Counted from the stretch's first letter, positions 14,001 through 25,974 are shown. The stretch: DNA of 64,000 nt from Nereocystis luetkeana (GCA_031213475.1 JARUPZ010000021.1:2848001-2912000), one strand, 5' to 3'. Notes: generated by a model from the sequence alone, not told the origin. A program made the numbers and translations.

Positions 14001-17000
14001 CGGGCGCAGCATCATGCTGCCCGTACCGCCGCACGCTCACGCGAGCCGCAAGACGGTCGCAAATACCAGACTTGGCCTTTCGTAGTTTCCTGTAAAGCTC
14101 CTCTTCTTCTTGGATGCCATTCGTTCGTATCATACCTGGTACCATAGATGTCCTGTAAAACGTCTGCAGCTAAGCTTGCTACTACTACGGGGGGCCATAT
14201 TAAATAGGACCTACGGTAACACAAAAACCTAGATATTTAGCTATTTCTACTAACAATATTTTGGTCCTATTTATTATGGCCCCCCGAAATAGGTATTTAC
14301 CAGCCTCGGACACTCGGGACACCATAAAGTTCACCCAACCGCGGGTGGGTGCAAGGAAAACACCGGAGTGAAAAAAAACGAGAGCGCACCTGCGCGGACA
14401 GAAATTTCGCCCTATCGTGGCCACTTCATGTGCACCAGCCGACCCCGAACTCCAACCCTATCCTTCAGAGGGGAAAAGTTGACGATGAAAAAAGTGCCGA
14501 CTACAACAACGACCACGGCACGATAAGGGGGGATAACGAACGCTGCTGGTGTCCGAGGTTCGATGATGCAATGAGTCGCGCGGCACGGGGGCAACATGAT
14601 TCTACCCGTTCTGCTGGGCTCTCGACGCTGTTCGGAGACGGTTCATGTGGAACACCATTTTTTTTTTCAGTGTTTGGGTCGCTATAGTCAACACCGGAGG
14701 GTGTTCACCTAGAGAACTCCTAATTGGTACGAGGCGAGAACAACGCACGGGACGGTCAGTTCGCACGGCGGTCGTTTGTCTCGCGTCGGTCGCTGGCGAT
14801 CGCACGCATGCATACCTGACTGATATACTATACTCATGCCGTACACCTGCTACTATACTCGTACGAAGTACACGTTCACATGTACAACTAAGACTACTTT
14901 ATTTACAGGTTTCGTGGCCCACGGAAAACAGCGACTAAAAATAAAAACGAGTGCGGTCTTATCAAGCGAGAGCGAGTATCGCCATGCTGTGCGCGTGTGA
15001 CACAGCTCCTGAAATCGCAGCTCAGACACACGCCTACCAGCAGCGCTGGCTGCTTCGTGCGCTTGAAACGGAAATCCTGAGAGCTGCGAGTAGACAGGAG
15101 TGTTTACGAGTAATAAGTAGACGATGGGTGCCGCTAGCCAACTAGTTGACTTTAGGCGGCGACGCCAGCTGATCATGCCCAGCGGAATTTGTCGGCTCAA
15201 GCCCGGCGAGCGAAGTTAGCCAAATCAACCCCTCCCCGGCCGCGGGTGGCCCGCCCATAAAACAAAAAAGGTATTCCGCGTTCAACAAATCCTTCCTACC
15301 ATACAAGTTTGGAAACCTATATAACTCGGATAGTCGGCCCCTCCGTAAAACGACTAACTTTGACGTAGTCCGACTAAAAAACACTTTGGCGACTCAACCC
15401 TTTTAGGACTGCAGTCCCGTTTTGGGGACAAGCCGTTCAAATTCTAAGTAGTTTGTCTCCCAAACGTGACTGCAGTCCTAAACGGGTTACGTTATATACC
15501 AATTCACAGCTCTATGACGGGGGGCCATAGTAAATAGGACCTACGATACACACAAAAACCTATACAATTACCTATTTTTACTAACAATATTTGGTCCTAT
15601 TTACTATGTCCCCCCTTAATATTACGGGGGACCATAGTTAATAGGACCAAATATTGTTAGTAAAAATGGTTAAATGTATTAGGTTTTTATGTATACCATA
15701 GGTCCTATATACTACGGTCCCCCGTATTAGTATATAATCGTTATGTATTTACTATGGTCGACCTTTTTTGCCCCTGAAGCCTGGAAGGAATACCTGTGGT
15801 ACTGCTAACAAACAAGAATGTCGGCCCAAGCTGGATTTCTCTCGTGGGAAAGGGCAAAGCAACGAAGGGTGACGGTGTTTTTCTACACTATTGATACGAT
15901 ACGTGTATCAAAATATTACACCGTATTGGCCCGCCAACAAGAAACCCCGAAGGGCCCATCTTAAGGCCACTTCTTATGCTGTCGGATTTGCAGTCAGTTG
16001 GAAATGGTGCTATCGGCACGTTCGCACGACCTTTTGGCCCAAAAATGTGCGAAACTGCTGTTTCTTGCCTCAGAATGACTTGGACTTTTCTCCAAGACCT
16101 ATCTAGAGCTGTTTTCCGCTTCTCCAGGTGCCCAGTTGCAGGAAATCACCTCCGGTACTTTTCCGATCCAACTGGGTCAAATACGATTACAACCCCCGAT
16201 TGGATCGGAAAAAACGTTTTTTCCGATCCGATCCCTGATCGTAATCGTATTTGACCCAGTTGGATCGGAAAAGTACCGAAGGTGATTTCCTGCAACTGGG
16301 CGCATGGAGAAGCGGAAAACAGCTCTAGATAGGTCTTGGAGAAAAGTCCAAGCCATTCTGATGCGAGAAACAGCAGTTTCGCACATTTTCGGGGCAAAAG
16401 CTCGTGGGAACGTGCTGATCGCACCACTTCCAACTGACTGCAAATCCGACTGCATAAGAAGTGGCCTAACGAGACCTTTTTTTTTATAATACTCCGCCAA
16501 AAAAAACCCCGACCAAAATGAATCACCAAGCAGGCAATTTAACATTTGACTAGAAGAAAACGAAGAAAACGAATTCGACGAGAAGTCTTTTGGGACATAT
16601 TTTGCTTTTTGTGCTATTCGAATCGGGGAGTTCGTCCAACTCGACGTGGCATGTTCCTGAAACCGAGGCAAGCCACGCAAACTTGGCCCGTGTCGTCGAC
16701 TGCTTCACAGGTGAGGTCCACCATTCCCGAGAGACAGTGCCACCGGAGCAGTCGCAGCGCGAGGTTCGACGGCCCCTAGCACAGAGTAGACCATCCGCGG
16801 CGCCTCAGAAAATTACAAGGCCGTCGCAAAACCCAGTTTCTCATCACTCTTTGCCTCGCAAACCACACTACAGTAGCACCGACCAGGTCACGACTTCGCT
16901 CAGAAAATCGATCGCTGCATCCCCGTCGCTGCTGCCTGCACGGGGCCTCGGGGCTGCGCCAGGCACCCAAGACGTCCCAAGAGAGATAGCCTCTTTGACG

Positions 17001-20000
17001 GTGCCGCAAGAAACAATCGGCCGCTGACCGCGGCGCCTGGAGGAGGACGTGGGCCGTCGCTCGCCTCGTTGGTCGCCCTTTGGTGTTCGTTGACCCTTGT
17101 GCGTTCTTCGTTTTTTCAGATACGCGATTCCTCGATAGGACCCAAAGGCAATTTTTTCACGAAATTATATTCAAAACAAATCAACTTCAGTTTTTTCTAT
17201 TCGATTATCATGAAAAAGGCATCTCGTCCAGACGGGCCCTAATCTGGGCAAGCATGATTCACTGGGTCGCCATCTTCAGACAACCTTGAGCATATACTAT
17301 TATATGGGATTTAGTGTGGAGTTTACCACTGAGCCGTTGTTCTTCATCCAATTTTCTTCGCGTTCTCCAAAAAGCGAGCATTATGTCCTTATTGGGCACT
17401 TTTTATTGGCGGGCCTATGCTGTACCCTGGTATGTATTGAACTACGAGTACGTAGTCTTACAGTAATACGTACGTACGTACGCGGATTGACTCTCAATAT
17501 AAACGGTCCCCGAACTTGATATTTTTCAGCGCTTTTCACGCTGCGGCTTTTTTTCAAGGTGCGGTGTGGTTCGGTGCGGTGTTACCGAACCATACCGGAC
17601 CGTATGGTTTTACCCTAAACAAAACCGCACCGAACTACACCTTAGGGTTATCAAAAAAGAAAATCCGAACCGCACCGTACGATTCTAGAAACCGGAATCC
17701 GCACCGGACTCCGCCGTTCGAATTTCACTAAAAGAAAACCACGGTCAGGGTCTTTAAAATCGAGTCATTTGCGACGATGCGGGTACGGTGCGGTGGGGTT
17801 TTTGACGGTTTTACCGAACCGCGCGGCACCGTACGATGACATATCGCACCGTATGAAAATAGAAAACAAAATCCGCACCGCACCGCACCGCACCCCATCG
17901 CATCGCATCGCACCGTACGATTCACCAATACCAAAATCCGCAGTGCGTCAGGATTCTACAATTTTTATAAAATATTTAATCAGTCGAACTCACAACTCAC
18001 ATCTGACGTATTTCACAAACAGTCGAACTCACAATTCCTTTCTCTCTACACCGTGAGCACCAAGCGCAACACCTTGATATTTCCAGGCTTTTCGCGGGTC
18101 CGACCCGCGGGTCGGGTCACGTGGTGTTCGAAATGTCACGGGTCGGGTCGGGTCGGGTCAGGTCAGGAAGTGTTCAAACTCTCACGGGTCGGATCGGGTC
18201 GAGTCAAGAGGTTTTCAAGTCTCGAGGGCCGGGTCAGGTCGGGTCAAGAGTTTTTCAAATCTCACGGGTCGGGTCGGGTCAAGGGGTGATGAAAAGCTCA
18301 CGGGTCGGTTCAGCCCATGACCCGCGAGAAGCGGGTCACTCGCGGATCGGGCCAGCATGACCCGTGAGTTGTTTTCTACTGACCCGCGGGTCGGACCCGC
18401 GCATTCGGCTCGCGGATCCCACACTTGAATCACTTCCAGCTCTCTTACCCATAGGCTTCTCTCGTACCAATATATCATAAGCTACCTTCGTTACGATTTT
18501 TTTTCGCTTTGGTACGAGAGAAGCCTTTGGTATCATATTCAAACGTTAAAACACCACCAAATTCATATACGCATGCCCGCATCCATTCATACTATTATTA
18601 TGCTTGCCTTCCGACAATATAGCGTATATACCATTCCACTAGACACCGAGTATCCTTCCGTAAATCAGCAGTATTCCTCATACGCTTCTCTGCCAGCCGT
18701 TTCCCAATTTCCATTCCCGATATCATTTCATCTTAGCTGTGTATCCTATTCCTCATCAACGTTCCATCCCCAGGTCACCAGCCGCATTCCTCCGGCTTCT
18801 TCCTCCCTCCCCCTAGCGGCTGGCATACCCACTACAGCCAGGTCATATGTCGTTGTGGGGCACTGAAATGAGCATTAAATTGTTTTTGAAGTGCCGGCCC
18901 ACGGGCCAGATCCACAGGTCGAACCTTCGGGTCAAGATAAATGGGCTCGCGGGTCAAGGTGACTCGACCCGCATAAATCCCGTGTCTCAAGGGTCAATCG
19001 GAAGGTGGCGGGTCGGGTCGGGTCGGGTCAGGAGGTTTTGAAATCTCACGGGTCGGGTCGGGTCGGGTCGGGTCAAAAGGCTTTCAAAATCTCGCGGGTC
19101 GGGTCGGGTCGAGTCAAATCAATATACCTAAAAAATTTCGCGGGTCGGGTTTTAATCCATATTTTGCGTCTTGGCGCGTCTTGGACTCGTCTTAGCGCGT
19201 CTTAGCGCGTCTTAGACTCGTCTTAGCGCTCCTTAGACACGTCTTGGCACGTCTTAGGTTCGTCTTGGCACGTCTTAGGTTCGTCTATAGGCACGTATAA
19301 GCTCTTGGCAGTACTAAAGCAAGAATTATGTCGAAAACTAACTGTTAGCTACTTCAACGAGGCACGGGTACAGCAATACAGCAACCACACAACAACGTAG
19401 AGCGCCAGTAAATACGGCAATAATCCAAGTATCATCAAGCTACCGGTACCTGATAAGTGCGATTATTACGTGTAATGATGGACGAACAGTATTATTACGT
19501 ACCAGTACCTGGTACTCCTACGTAGTAGTTCCTTGTTTGTTGGCATTTGACGTCACGCACAGCAGTACATATATATATATATATATATCTATATATATAC
19601 AATGAATCTCGGCCGCTGTGAGCGAACCTTAAAATTCCGATTTTATCTTCAACTTTGTCTGGGACTCCGGAAGCCTTCGCTCCCCTGCCTTTGTGCTTCC
19701 TTTTTCGACCGCTTTCCTCGAGGGTCGCGCGAGCCGGCCTCCGACGGGCGTTCTCCCGTGCGCGCGTGTCGGAGTCTCGCGCCACCGACGAGCCCGGCGA
19801 GCCGGAACTTGAGGGATATTTGCTGGAAAAAGGGGACACGGACGCTCTATTTTCTGTGGTCCTGGAAATTTGTTTAAGTGTTGCTGCTCCGCCAAGAGCT
19901 TCTCGTGATAGGCTTCATCTTACAGTAGTAGCAGATTTTTACTCTCCGAGGTTCGATCTCTCGGTCTTGCTGATGCTACCGCTTTCTACCGACTGCCATG

Positions 20001-23000
20001 CTTTGCGGGCCACCGCCATCGGCCTGTTCGAACCCCTCGGTCCCGCCTTTCTCGGTGGCTCCCTTCCCTTGCCCCTGTCTCTTCGCCGGACGACTACACG
20101 CGCCTTCTCGGCGTATCGCACAGTTCTTGGTACCAGATCGTAGCATATCCCGGTGATTTTGCTTTGTTGTTGTTTTTTTTTAGTACGATTTTTCTTTATA
20201 ACTCGGCACATCTTCTCTTTTTCCCCTACTATTAAAACCACGTATTGTTCTAAAAGGTACACGGGTTACTCGTGTACTCGGGATGCGAACGATTGAAAGG
20301 TTCATAATTTTTGCGGAGGATGCTTTATTGGTTCAAACTGACAGTCCCGTTTTCGACCAAGAACTCGAAGAATATTTTGCTGCGTTGAGGAGACACGGAG
20401 CTCTATCTTCAGTTTGCGCGAAGCCCTCGCTATCGATTTAGTCTTGAACTTTGTCTGGGACCCCGGACGCCTTCGCCTCCCTGCCTTCATGCTTGCTTTT
20501 TCGACCTCGATACGTATTGACAGTCTCATCTATTCTTGGGTGCGATATCTATAAAAGCTTATCATTTACCTGGTATACTGCTGTATACCTGGTACGTGAC
20601 AGACTTGATCATATCTCATTTTCTCTCCGAGGTTCGATCTCTCGGTCTTACTGATGCTACCGCTTTCTCCCGACTCCCTTGCTTTGCGGGCCACCATCGG
20701 CCTGATCGACCACCTCGGTCTTGCCTCACTCGTTGGCTGCCTTCCATTGCCCCTCTCTCTTCGACGGACGACTGCACGCGCCTTCTCGGGGTATCGCACC
20801 GTTCTTGGTACCAGATCATTGCACATTATCCCGGTGATTTTGCTTTGTTGTATATTTTTTTATTAAAATTTTGATAACTCGGCACGTCTTCTGTTACCGC
20901 CCGTAGAATGGAATGAAGGTTGTTGTGGAGTACGCATTCGGCCGAGTGTAGTTATTAATAGTTCGATAAGAAAAAACAAACAATCACATCGGAAGGTATC
21001 GTACACAGGTGGCCGTACATGCTCGGACTTTTCCACTACTACTGCAGAGTGAGGCGCGTTGGAATAACATTACTAACAACTACAGCACAGCAGCAGTATA
21101 CAGTAATTCGGAGGTGTTCTACTTCGAATATGTATGTACAAAGCTTTGTTTTCGCCGGTCGAATTGAATAAAGGTTATTGGCAAGTCGGCCGGGTGCTGT
21201 GAGTTCGATAAGAAAAACCGACCAATCGCATCGGAGGATATCGTACACAGCAGACGTTTTTCACTTTGAGAAAATAATCATATCCAGTCCAGATGCGAGG
21301 TCTTTATTTACTAGTAAATGGGAGATACGGATCCGCTTAAAAGATACGGTCCTTCGTTCCAGGAAATAGATATGATGTTCGGCTGGGTACGATTCCCTGT
21401 TGAAAAACGCGCCCAGCTGTTTCGGCGAGCACTACTGGAGGTAATTAAGGGTTGGAGACTGCTTGCTCAGACTGCAAGTACTCGCAGTATGACGGAGTTT
21501 TGTGCTACTGTACGTATACTGCTGCGTGTGCTACACGTAATACTATATCCAACATGAATATTTCGGTATTCGTAGTATGAGAATACTGCCCATGTCGTAC
21601 TTTGCGGTTGTTCTGTATTGCCGATCGATATCAGGTACCATGTACTGGTATCAGTTATCAGGTGTATGATACTGCTCATACCCGCAGTATCTCAATCACT
21701 GCCTGTTCTCAGGATTGAGTGCGAAAATGCGCATACAGTACGCGTCCTGTTCTCCCAGTAATTTGGGTGTATACTGCAAGTGGTTGTCTTCTGCGATGAC
21801 GTACGTACAGCTGCTGCTGTTGTGCTGCTGCTGGTCTTGCGGCTGGGTCTGCACAGCAGCAGCTGCAGCAACCGACCGCAGCAGCAGCGACGCCTGCTAC
21901 TACTCCTGCTGCTGCTGCGGTTGTTGCCATTTTGCATGTTGTGCTGCTGCTGCTATCGCTTTCATGTGCGGGAGAGACCCTCTCTTCTGCACAAGCGTCG
22001 TTGGAAGTAGGTACAGCTCGCCGTAGATAGGGGTGTGATATCGGCGTGGGTATTGGGTACTTGGCAACTGGGCAGAAAAAGGGCAGCAATACGACTATCG
22101 TAAACAACATCATCAAAGTAATCTCAGGTCTGAGAGTATAAGAGAGACCTCTCAGAACTGACCTGATTTCTGCCCCCGCCAGCAGCAACTGGGCTCCAAA
22201 ATATCGATCATTTCCTGGACCATAATTATAGACGGTTCTGATTTTCGGGCTTCAGAGTAGATGGCTGAAAAAGACAGCAAATAATAACGTCCCAAAAAAA
22301 GGCTATAAAAGTTGGTCTATAATTCGAGTGAGACAGACACAAGAACTGAGAACTGACACTCGGCATTGACTTTCCCTGCACCACTTGGCATTACCCTGAT
22401 TCCGTTCGCAACCAGATCGAATGGTGTACTTATGTCAACTTGCTTCAACATAATCACACGAGTTTAGGCACTGAGGTATATTTTCCTATCCGGAGCATGG
22501 GTGCCGGCAGGCACCCATGCGGAGCCCTTGTATTATATTATAATTGATACCAGGTAGTACCTGGTATATTTGAATATCTATATATGTGTATTTGTACACT
22601 CATTCGTACATACGTGCCCATATTCGAAGTGAAAGCTCCGAAATCGCATTGCGAATAGAAGGCACCAGGTACCTGGTTTTATTGCGTCGTTTGTTTTCTA
22701 CGAGGATGAATATCATACCGTCCGCAGCCGTGGATACCAACAAACTCAGATATAAAATTTCACGAATTAATAGTATTAATAGTAGTAATATTAATATTAA
22801 TAGCAACCTACGAAGCCACCAACGGAAAACAGAAAGTCTTAAGAGATAACTGCAGTATTTGTCCTAAACGATGTCGTTCAAAGGACGACACGTTGCTACC
22901 GGTGGTAGTGATGCATCTGCGGTGTAAGCTTACCAACGGATTTTGCGCTAACCACTATTAATATTATAACAATAGTAACTGCCCTGCCCACGGAACACCG

Positions 23001-24712
23001 AAACAGAGCAGTTGTTGTCCTATGCTGGGCGTCCCAAATAAGGCATTATGTCACCTATAGTCGCCCCGGTGGTTCAAGTGGTTAACCTCGAATTCTACTT
23101 GTGTTTGAGTCCTGGGTTCGAGCCCCAGGTGGGTCGGACATTTGACTTTATTTGCAAAAATAAAAATAAAAATGATTCAATTGTTGAGAGCGCCTTGCAG
23201 CGTGGGTAGGCACAATTCGATGCGAGTCGACGAGGGAAGAAAAGGCTGAAATCTTCTCGCGATAAAAATGAAGGCACGTACCGTAGCGGGAAGGGGGTAG
23301 AAGAGCCTGCTATGTGACCCCGGATCTGAGTTACGAGTTGGAAGGAGAGAGAGAAGACGATGTGCAAAGATAATAAATGGGATGAGCAAAGAAAAAAAAA
23401 GAAAAAAGAAAAAAAATACTCCGGAGTAGTAGTATACTGATGTACCACGGTATATAGCAAGAATACCAAAAAAACAGAGAAAACGAACAGCAGGAGAGTA
23501 GTCGCCCTAAAATATGCAATTCTGTTTTTGCAATACCAGGTATATATACCAGGTATTACGACGTCAACAACCAACACAACTTGAAACAAAACAGAGGTAT
23601 AGGTAGCAGTAATCCTCAGGTAGTATGTCGAAATAAATTGGAGTGGACCTTCCCCCAACCCAACTGCCAAGTGGGGAGAGAGGATACAGATCATGTTTTG
23701 TTTTTCATTTAAAAGAAAATAATAATGCCATCCTCAAAAATACGGCGAACCGGGTTCGATGTCCCCGGTGCCAGGGAAGAGCGCATGGAGGCCCGAAAAA
23801 AGAAGGTTCGAAAGAAGCAAGTTGAAGCAGTCGATTCATCTGCCGTCCTCGCTGTGTTCCCACCTATTTCCACAGCTCGCTGTGGTCGTGTCGACCCCCT
23901 AAGACGCCTCGGCCGGCGCCTGGTGCATTCTAAGACGCATCTAAGACGTGCTAGGACGCCAAGACGAGTCTAAGACGTGCCAAGACGCGATTAAGCGAGT
24001 AAGACGGGCCTCTCTCTGAGAAACGGATTCACCCCTTTAGAACCGCAGTCCCGTTTTGGGGACAAACCAGTCAATTTCAAAGGAATGCGTCCCCGAAATG
24101 GGACTGCGGTCCTAAAAGAGTTAAGACGTATTTGAAGACACGTCTTAGAAGATTGGGCCTACCGACCCGTGAGATTTGACCTGACCCGCGAAAAGCCCTG
24201 GATATTTCCGTGTAAAGCTCAGCCTGGCTTCACGGCAGTCAAGTCGTAGTAGTGGTAGTGCTCGCTTTCTACGCGACCTGTCCTGTGCCAGGCACCTGGT
24301 GTCATTAACACTGCTGTACCTCCCAACGGTCTCTTTTTGGCTTCGCTCGTGCTGCAATGTACCAGGTACTGCTATTGTTGTGTACGTACACACGTACAGG
24401 TACGATGGTCGCCGAACGACTTACATGATCGACGACGAAGGCCGAGGGCGTCCACTGCGAAAACATCGACGGAGGCTGCCAAAAGAGAACCATTTCCTGA
24501 GTCCAGTACTCCTGGTTGACGTCTAACCGCCCTGCAGGGGTGGGCCAAGCCGGTGTGCCATGGCTGGCGCCCAGACCAGCCCGCCGGTTGGGGCCAGCCC
24601 AAGCCTGCTCGTCGAAGGCTTGGGCGTGAGAGCGGCCACAAAAGTCGTGTACTCGGCCGTTCGCAGGTTCTTCGAAGCGCGGACGAGAGCAACCGTCCAG
24701 ACGACAGACATG
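10863..24712 (-). CDS. NADAR (YbiA-like) domain protein with N-terminal Cys/His motif
   Basis: NADAR domains bind or act on NAD/ADP-ribose derivatives; bacterial YbiA acts in riboflavin-intermediate metabolism and other members remove ADP-ribose from guanine in DNA or RNA. Three minus-strand exons join in phase 0: 24712-24425, 13719-13471 and 11033-10863, with stop TGA at 10865-10863. They give about 235 residues. The first begins with a Cys-x4-Cys-x16-Cys-x3-His motif (CRLDGC ... CGRSH), a probable zinc site, then enters the domain at VLFWQPPSMFSQWTPSAFVV. The second has SCAEQYMMAGKARLFGD and GRGVRGYDTDTWNAH. The third has ILAEASPYDRVWGIGL and WRGQNLLGEIL. These match the start, middle and end of NADAR in order. 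Introns are 10,705 and 2,437 bp, both repeat-filled. The start codon and any further 5' exons were not found. Which substrate it acts on cannot be read from the sequence. Confidence 0.85.
11600..11720 (-). mobile_element. SINE-1 body fragment, reverse
   Basis: TCTCATAGCAGGCTCTCCTC and CGTGCCTTCATTTTTTTTAT match the body complement; no head. In the 2.4-kb NADAR intron. Confidence 0.6.
11865..11985 (-). repeat. Family G fragment
   Basis: ATATATCATCTACAGATAGG and GTTTTGCAGGAACCTGTATA match the outer third of the family. Confidence 0.5.
12090..12610. repeat. ~95-bp minisatellite, about six units
   Basis: Unit blocks: CATTTCTCACTGACGG, GCTCCTCAACTGAGGAGCTA, CCCAATATGGAGGCG, TGCTTACGGTAGGGTTTG. 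The unit near 12308 carries an extra TACCAGGTAT. Confidence 0.9.
12662..12955. mobile_element. MITE-D relative, expanded
   Basis: Starts AATAAGAAACAGGAAAAGCTG; inside, a CCCGAATTTCTTA-like unit recurs three times (near 12740, 12820 and 12890) before a TTTCTTATTG end. Confidence 0.6.
13184..13275. mobile_element. MITE-B copy 5
   Basis: Near-perfect palindrome; in the 2.4-kb NADAR intron. Confidence 0.9.
13471..13719 (-). CDS. NADAR gene exon: domain core
   Basis: Acceptor CCGCAG precedes 13719; donor GTATAG follows 13471; 83 codons, phase 0. Contains AEQYMMAGKARLF with the Glu conserved across the family, and YEKFRQNPLMAQHLLDT, typical of the helix before the last block. Confidence 0.88.
13795..13995 (+). 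repeat. Family G copy 3
   Basis: Tandem GATCTGTATGATCTGTATGA, GTTGCCGGGTGGGACCCGTA, GGGTTGGATCTGTACTGCAC; 75 bp upstream of the NADAR core exon, in the intron. Confidence 0.75.
14187..14287. mobile_element. MITE-A copy 2
   Basis: Complete; in the 10.7-kb NADAR intron. Confidence 0.85.
14465..14665 (+). repeat. Family F copy 2
   Basis: AGAGGGGAAAAGTTGACGAT, GCGCGGCACGGGGGCAACAT, TCTACCCGTTCTGCTGGGCT. Confidence 0.65.
15396..15489. mobile_element. MITE-B copy 6
   Basis: Complete; 28 bp from MITE-A copy 3. Confidence 0.88.
15517..15616. mobile_element. MITE-A copy 3
   Basis: Complete; almost touches copy 4 in the opposite orientation. Confidence 0.85.
15622..15726. mobile_element. MITE-A copy 4
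   Basis: Complete, head-to-head with copy 3, so the pair forms a larger palindrome. Confidence 0.85.
15961..16469. mobile_element. 0.5-kb foldback element
   Basis: Two arms of about 240 bases are near-perfect reverse complements; ends are TAAGGCCACTTCTTATG and its complement. The centre is a perfect palindrome (GATCGGAAAAAACG...) at 16203-16228. Open frames across it are read-through of the palindrome, not genes. It lies in the 10.7-kb NADAR intron. Confidence 0.85.
17555..17930. repeat. CGGTGCGGTG / CCGCACCG degenerate repeat
   Basis: Both orientations of GCACCGTACGATTC and GCGGTGCGGT occur, so long hairpins are possible. Related tract at 48100-48250. Confidence 0.8.
18095..18310. repeat. 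~36-bp GGGTCGGGTC minisatellite
   Basis: Units of CACGGGTCGGGTCGGGTCA plus GGAGTGTTCAAATCT-like spacer, about six. The same unit recurs at 18995-19150. Confidence 0.85.
18995..19150. repeat. Second GGGTCGGGTC minisatellite block
   Basis: About four units; between the two blocks are sparse GGGTC words only. Confidence 0.85.
19155..19275. repeat. GCGTCTTAGACTCGTCTTAG repeat
   Basis: Ten-base GCGTCTTAG-type units; the complement (CTAAGACGCATCTAAGACG) forms a block at 23895-24000. Confidence 0.85.
19641..20240 (+). repeat. 0.5-kb duplication, copy 1
   Basis: AACTTTGTCTGGGACTCCGG, GAGGTTCGATCTCTCGGTCT, TGATGCTACCGCTTTCT, GCGCCTTCTCGGCGTATCGC and GATTTTGCTTTGTTG all recur at 20440-20890 in order. 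Confidence 0.75.
20440..20890 (+). repeat. 0.5-kb duplication, copy 2
   Basis: Direct partner of 19641-20240; has two TACCTGGTA in a segment absent from copy 1. Confidence 0.75.
20885..21255 (+). repeat. Shorter direct duplication
   Basis: GAATGAAGGTTGTTG ... GTTCGATAAGAAAAAACAAA ... TATCGTACACAG (20910-21008) is matched by 21160-21250. Confidence 0.6.
23061..23400 (+). mobile_element. SINE-1 copy with tRNA-like head
   Basis: Head 23061-23140 has pol III box A-like TGGTTCAAGTGGTTA and box B GGGTTCGAGCCCC with a clean T-arm. The body has GGCACGTACCG, CCCGGATCTGAGTTACGAGT and GAGAAGACGATGTGC and ends in AATGGGATGAGCAAA plus an A-rich tail. The structure is that of a tRNA-derived SINE. Confidence 0.8.
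23895..24000. repeat. CTAAGACG repeat, inverse of 19155-19275
   Basis: Decamer-like units AAGACGCATCTAAGACGTGC; followed by MITE-B copy 7 and a few more units near 24125. Confidence 0.8.
24031..24122. mobile_element. MITE-B copy 7
   Basis: Complete; inserted in a tract of CTAAGACG-type repeats. Confidence 0.88.
24425..24712 (-). CDS. NADAR gene exon: Cys/His motif and NADAR N-terminus
   Basis: Donor GTAAGT (complement of 24424-24419) is a perfect consensus and follows codon His in phase 0. The 5' limit is a guess: an AG just before 24712 keeps phase 0, but another AG lies about 8 bases upstream. If another exon precedes it, the Cys/His motif could be larger than seen. Confidence 0.75.
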
Positions 24713-25771
24713 CTTGGACCTTACGGGCCGAAACAAACAATAAAAACATCCATACATGGCGACTCGCAAGCTGGTCTTGCTCTCGTGGAAGGGCACGAGC
24801 AGAGACCACCGATGCAAAGTGTAAGTGCAAGCTGTCAGAGGCGAGAGGCAAGAGCAAAGAGCGAAGACGCGAAGACAATGGAAAGGACTACAAGTGCTAT
24901 CGTAGTCATTCGCATTCAACCTCTTCGTGGGTTTGTACATATATTGAAGTCTTCTGGTTCTTATAAGCCAAAACTTGTAAGTCTCATTCCAAGTAATTGA
25001 TAGTACCGCCTAGACAGAACCCGAATCCTCGAGAAATATGTGCAAACCCGACGGCACTTCATTGATCATCAACGGCGCGGCCCAATGGGAATGACTATGT
25101 GTCATCCCATTGGCGCGGCCCGGACCAATGACAATTGAAAATATGTTCCTGATGGACGAGGACGCCGGAATGTTCTATGCTGGCGAGGACACGGTTCTTG
25201 GTAAAGTTTTTCTTGTTGCTTTTTTAATGGGAGCTCAGTGATAGAGTGCGAGATCAGAGTGCGACAAAAAAAAAAAAAGTCGAGCGCCAGACTGTCCCCT
25301 GAACCATGTATCTTCATACATATATGTACAATCTACCAGACATTTCCGTTACTGCTGTACCACGTCATGTGATCTCATACTCGTAGTACGTGCCTGCCTG
25401 TCTCCTCATACTGATGCTATCTACGCTACACGGACGTTTCCATAAGTAACACGCCACGTTGCTCATACATACGGGTACGTATTGTACCGCCTTATAGCAC
25501 CGATACGTGATACCATCACATTAACCCATCCTGAATATATAGTCGTCGTAGATGCAGACTACACGACAATCTAAGGATGACGAACGTGTCATCCCAGAAA
25601 TCGGAAAGAGGAGCCGAAGGTGCGGCTACGAGTACCCGAGAAACAAACTAAATAAAGCCATAATTTTCCTCCACACATCGTAATGAGACTTCGACGCCTC
25701 ACGCGTGGGACAAAACCTCGCACTACGAGAAGGAAACCCTACGATGATATATATGCCAACGGCAAGCGCGC

Positions 25772-25830
25772 TATGTGAGGGTCTTAGTCCGTTGGGCTAA
25801 AGGTAAAAGGTTAACCAATCGCCTACCCAA
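25772..25830 (-). repeat. Second copy of tRNA-derived repeat, partial
   Basis: TGTGAGGGTCTTAGTCCGTT and CAATCGCCTACCCAATCTAA match 26040-26110, lacking the T-arm part. Confidence 0.6.
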
Positions 25831-25974
25831 TCTAAGCCTCATAACCCTCCACCCCCCCGGAACGGACCGGATTTTACGGGTCGACGCGCCACCACACGCG
25901 GTTCCAATTTCTGTGGATCCAGAAGCGTTTTTTAGATTCTTGACATGAGGAAACTCACTTTTCTTCAAGAAGCG

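Larger units (their letters stand above)
13720..24424 (-). other. 10.7-kb intron of the NADAR gene
   Basis: Bounded by GTAAGT and a C-rich CCCCGCAG. Contains MITE-A 2-4, MITE-B 6-7, the foldback, family F and G copies, SINE-1, four minisatellites. 14661-15395, 16470-17550, 18311-18990 and 22030-23060 show nothing recognised; 21800-21965 is CTG-rich. Confidence 0.7.

Noticed and set aside
19641-20890. A pair of long terminal repeats
   Set aside because: The two copies are adjacent with no internal region, primer site or TG...CA ends; read as a plain duplication.
23061-23140. A functional tRNA gene
   Set aside because: T-arm and box B are good but acceptor and anticodon stems do not pair, and the same block recurs at 40240-40320 with a shared body: a SINE head.
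24560-25000. Plus-strand 146-codon ORF
   Set aside because: Lies opposite the NADAR first exon, which has domain similarity and a perfect donor.
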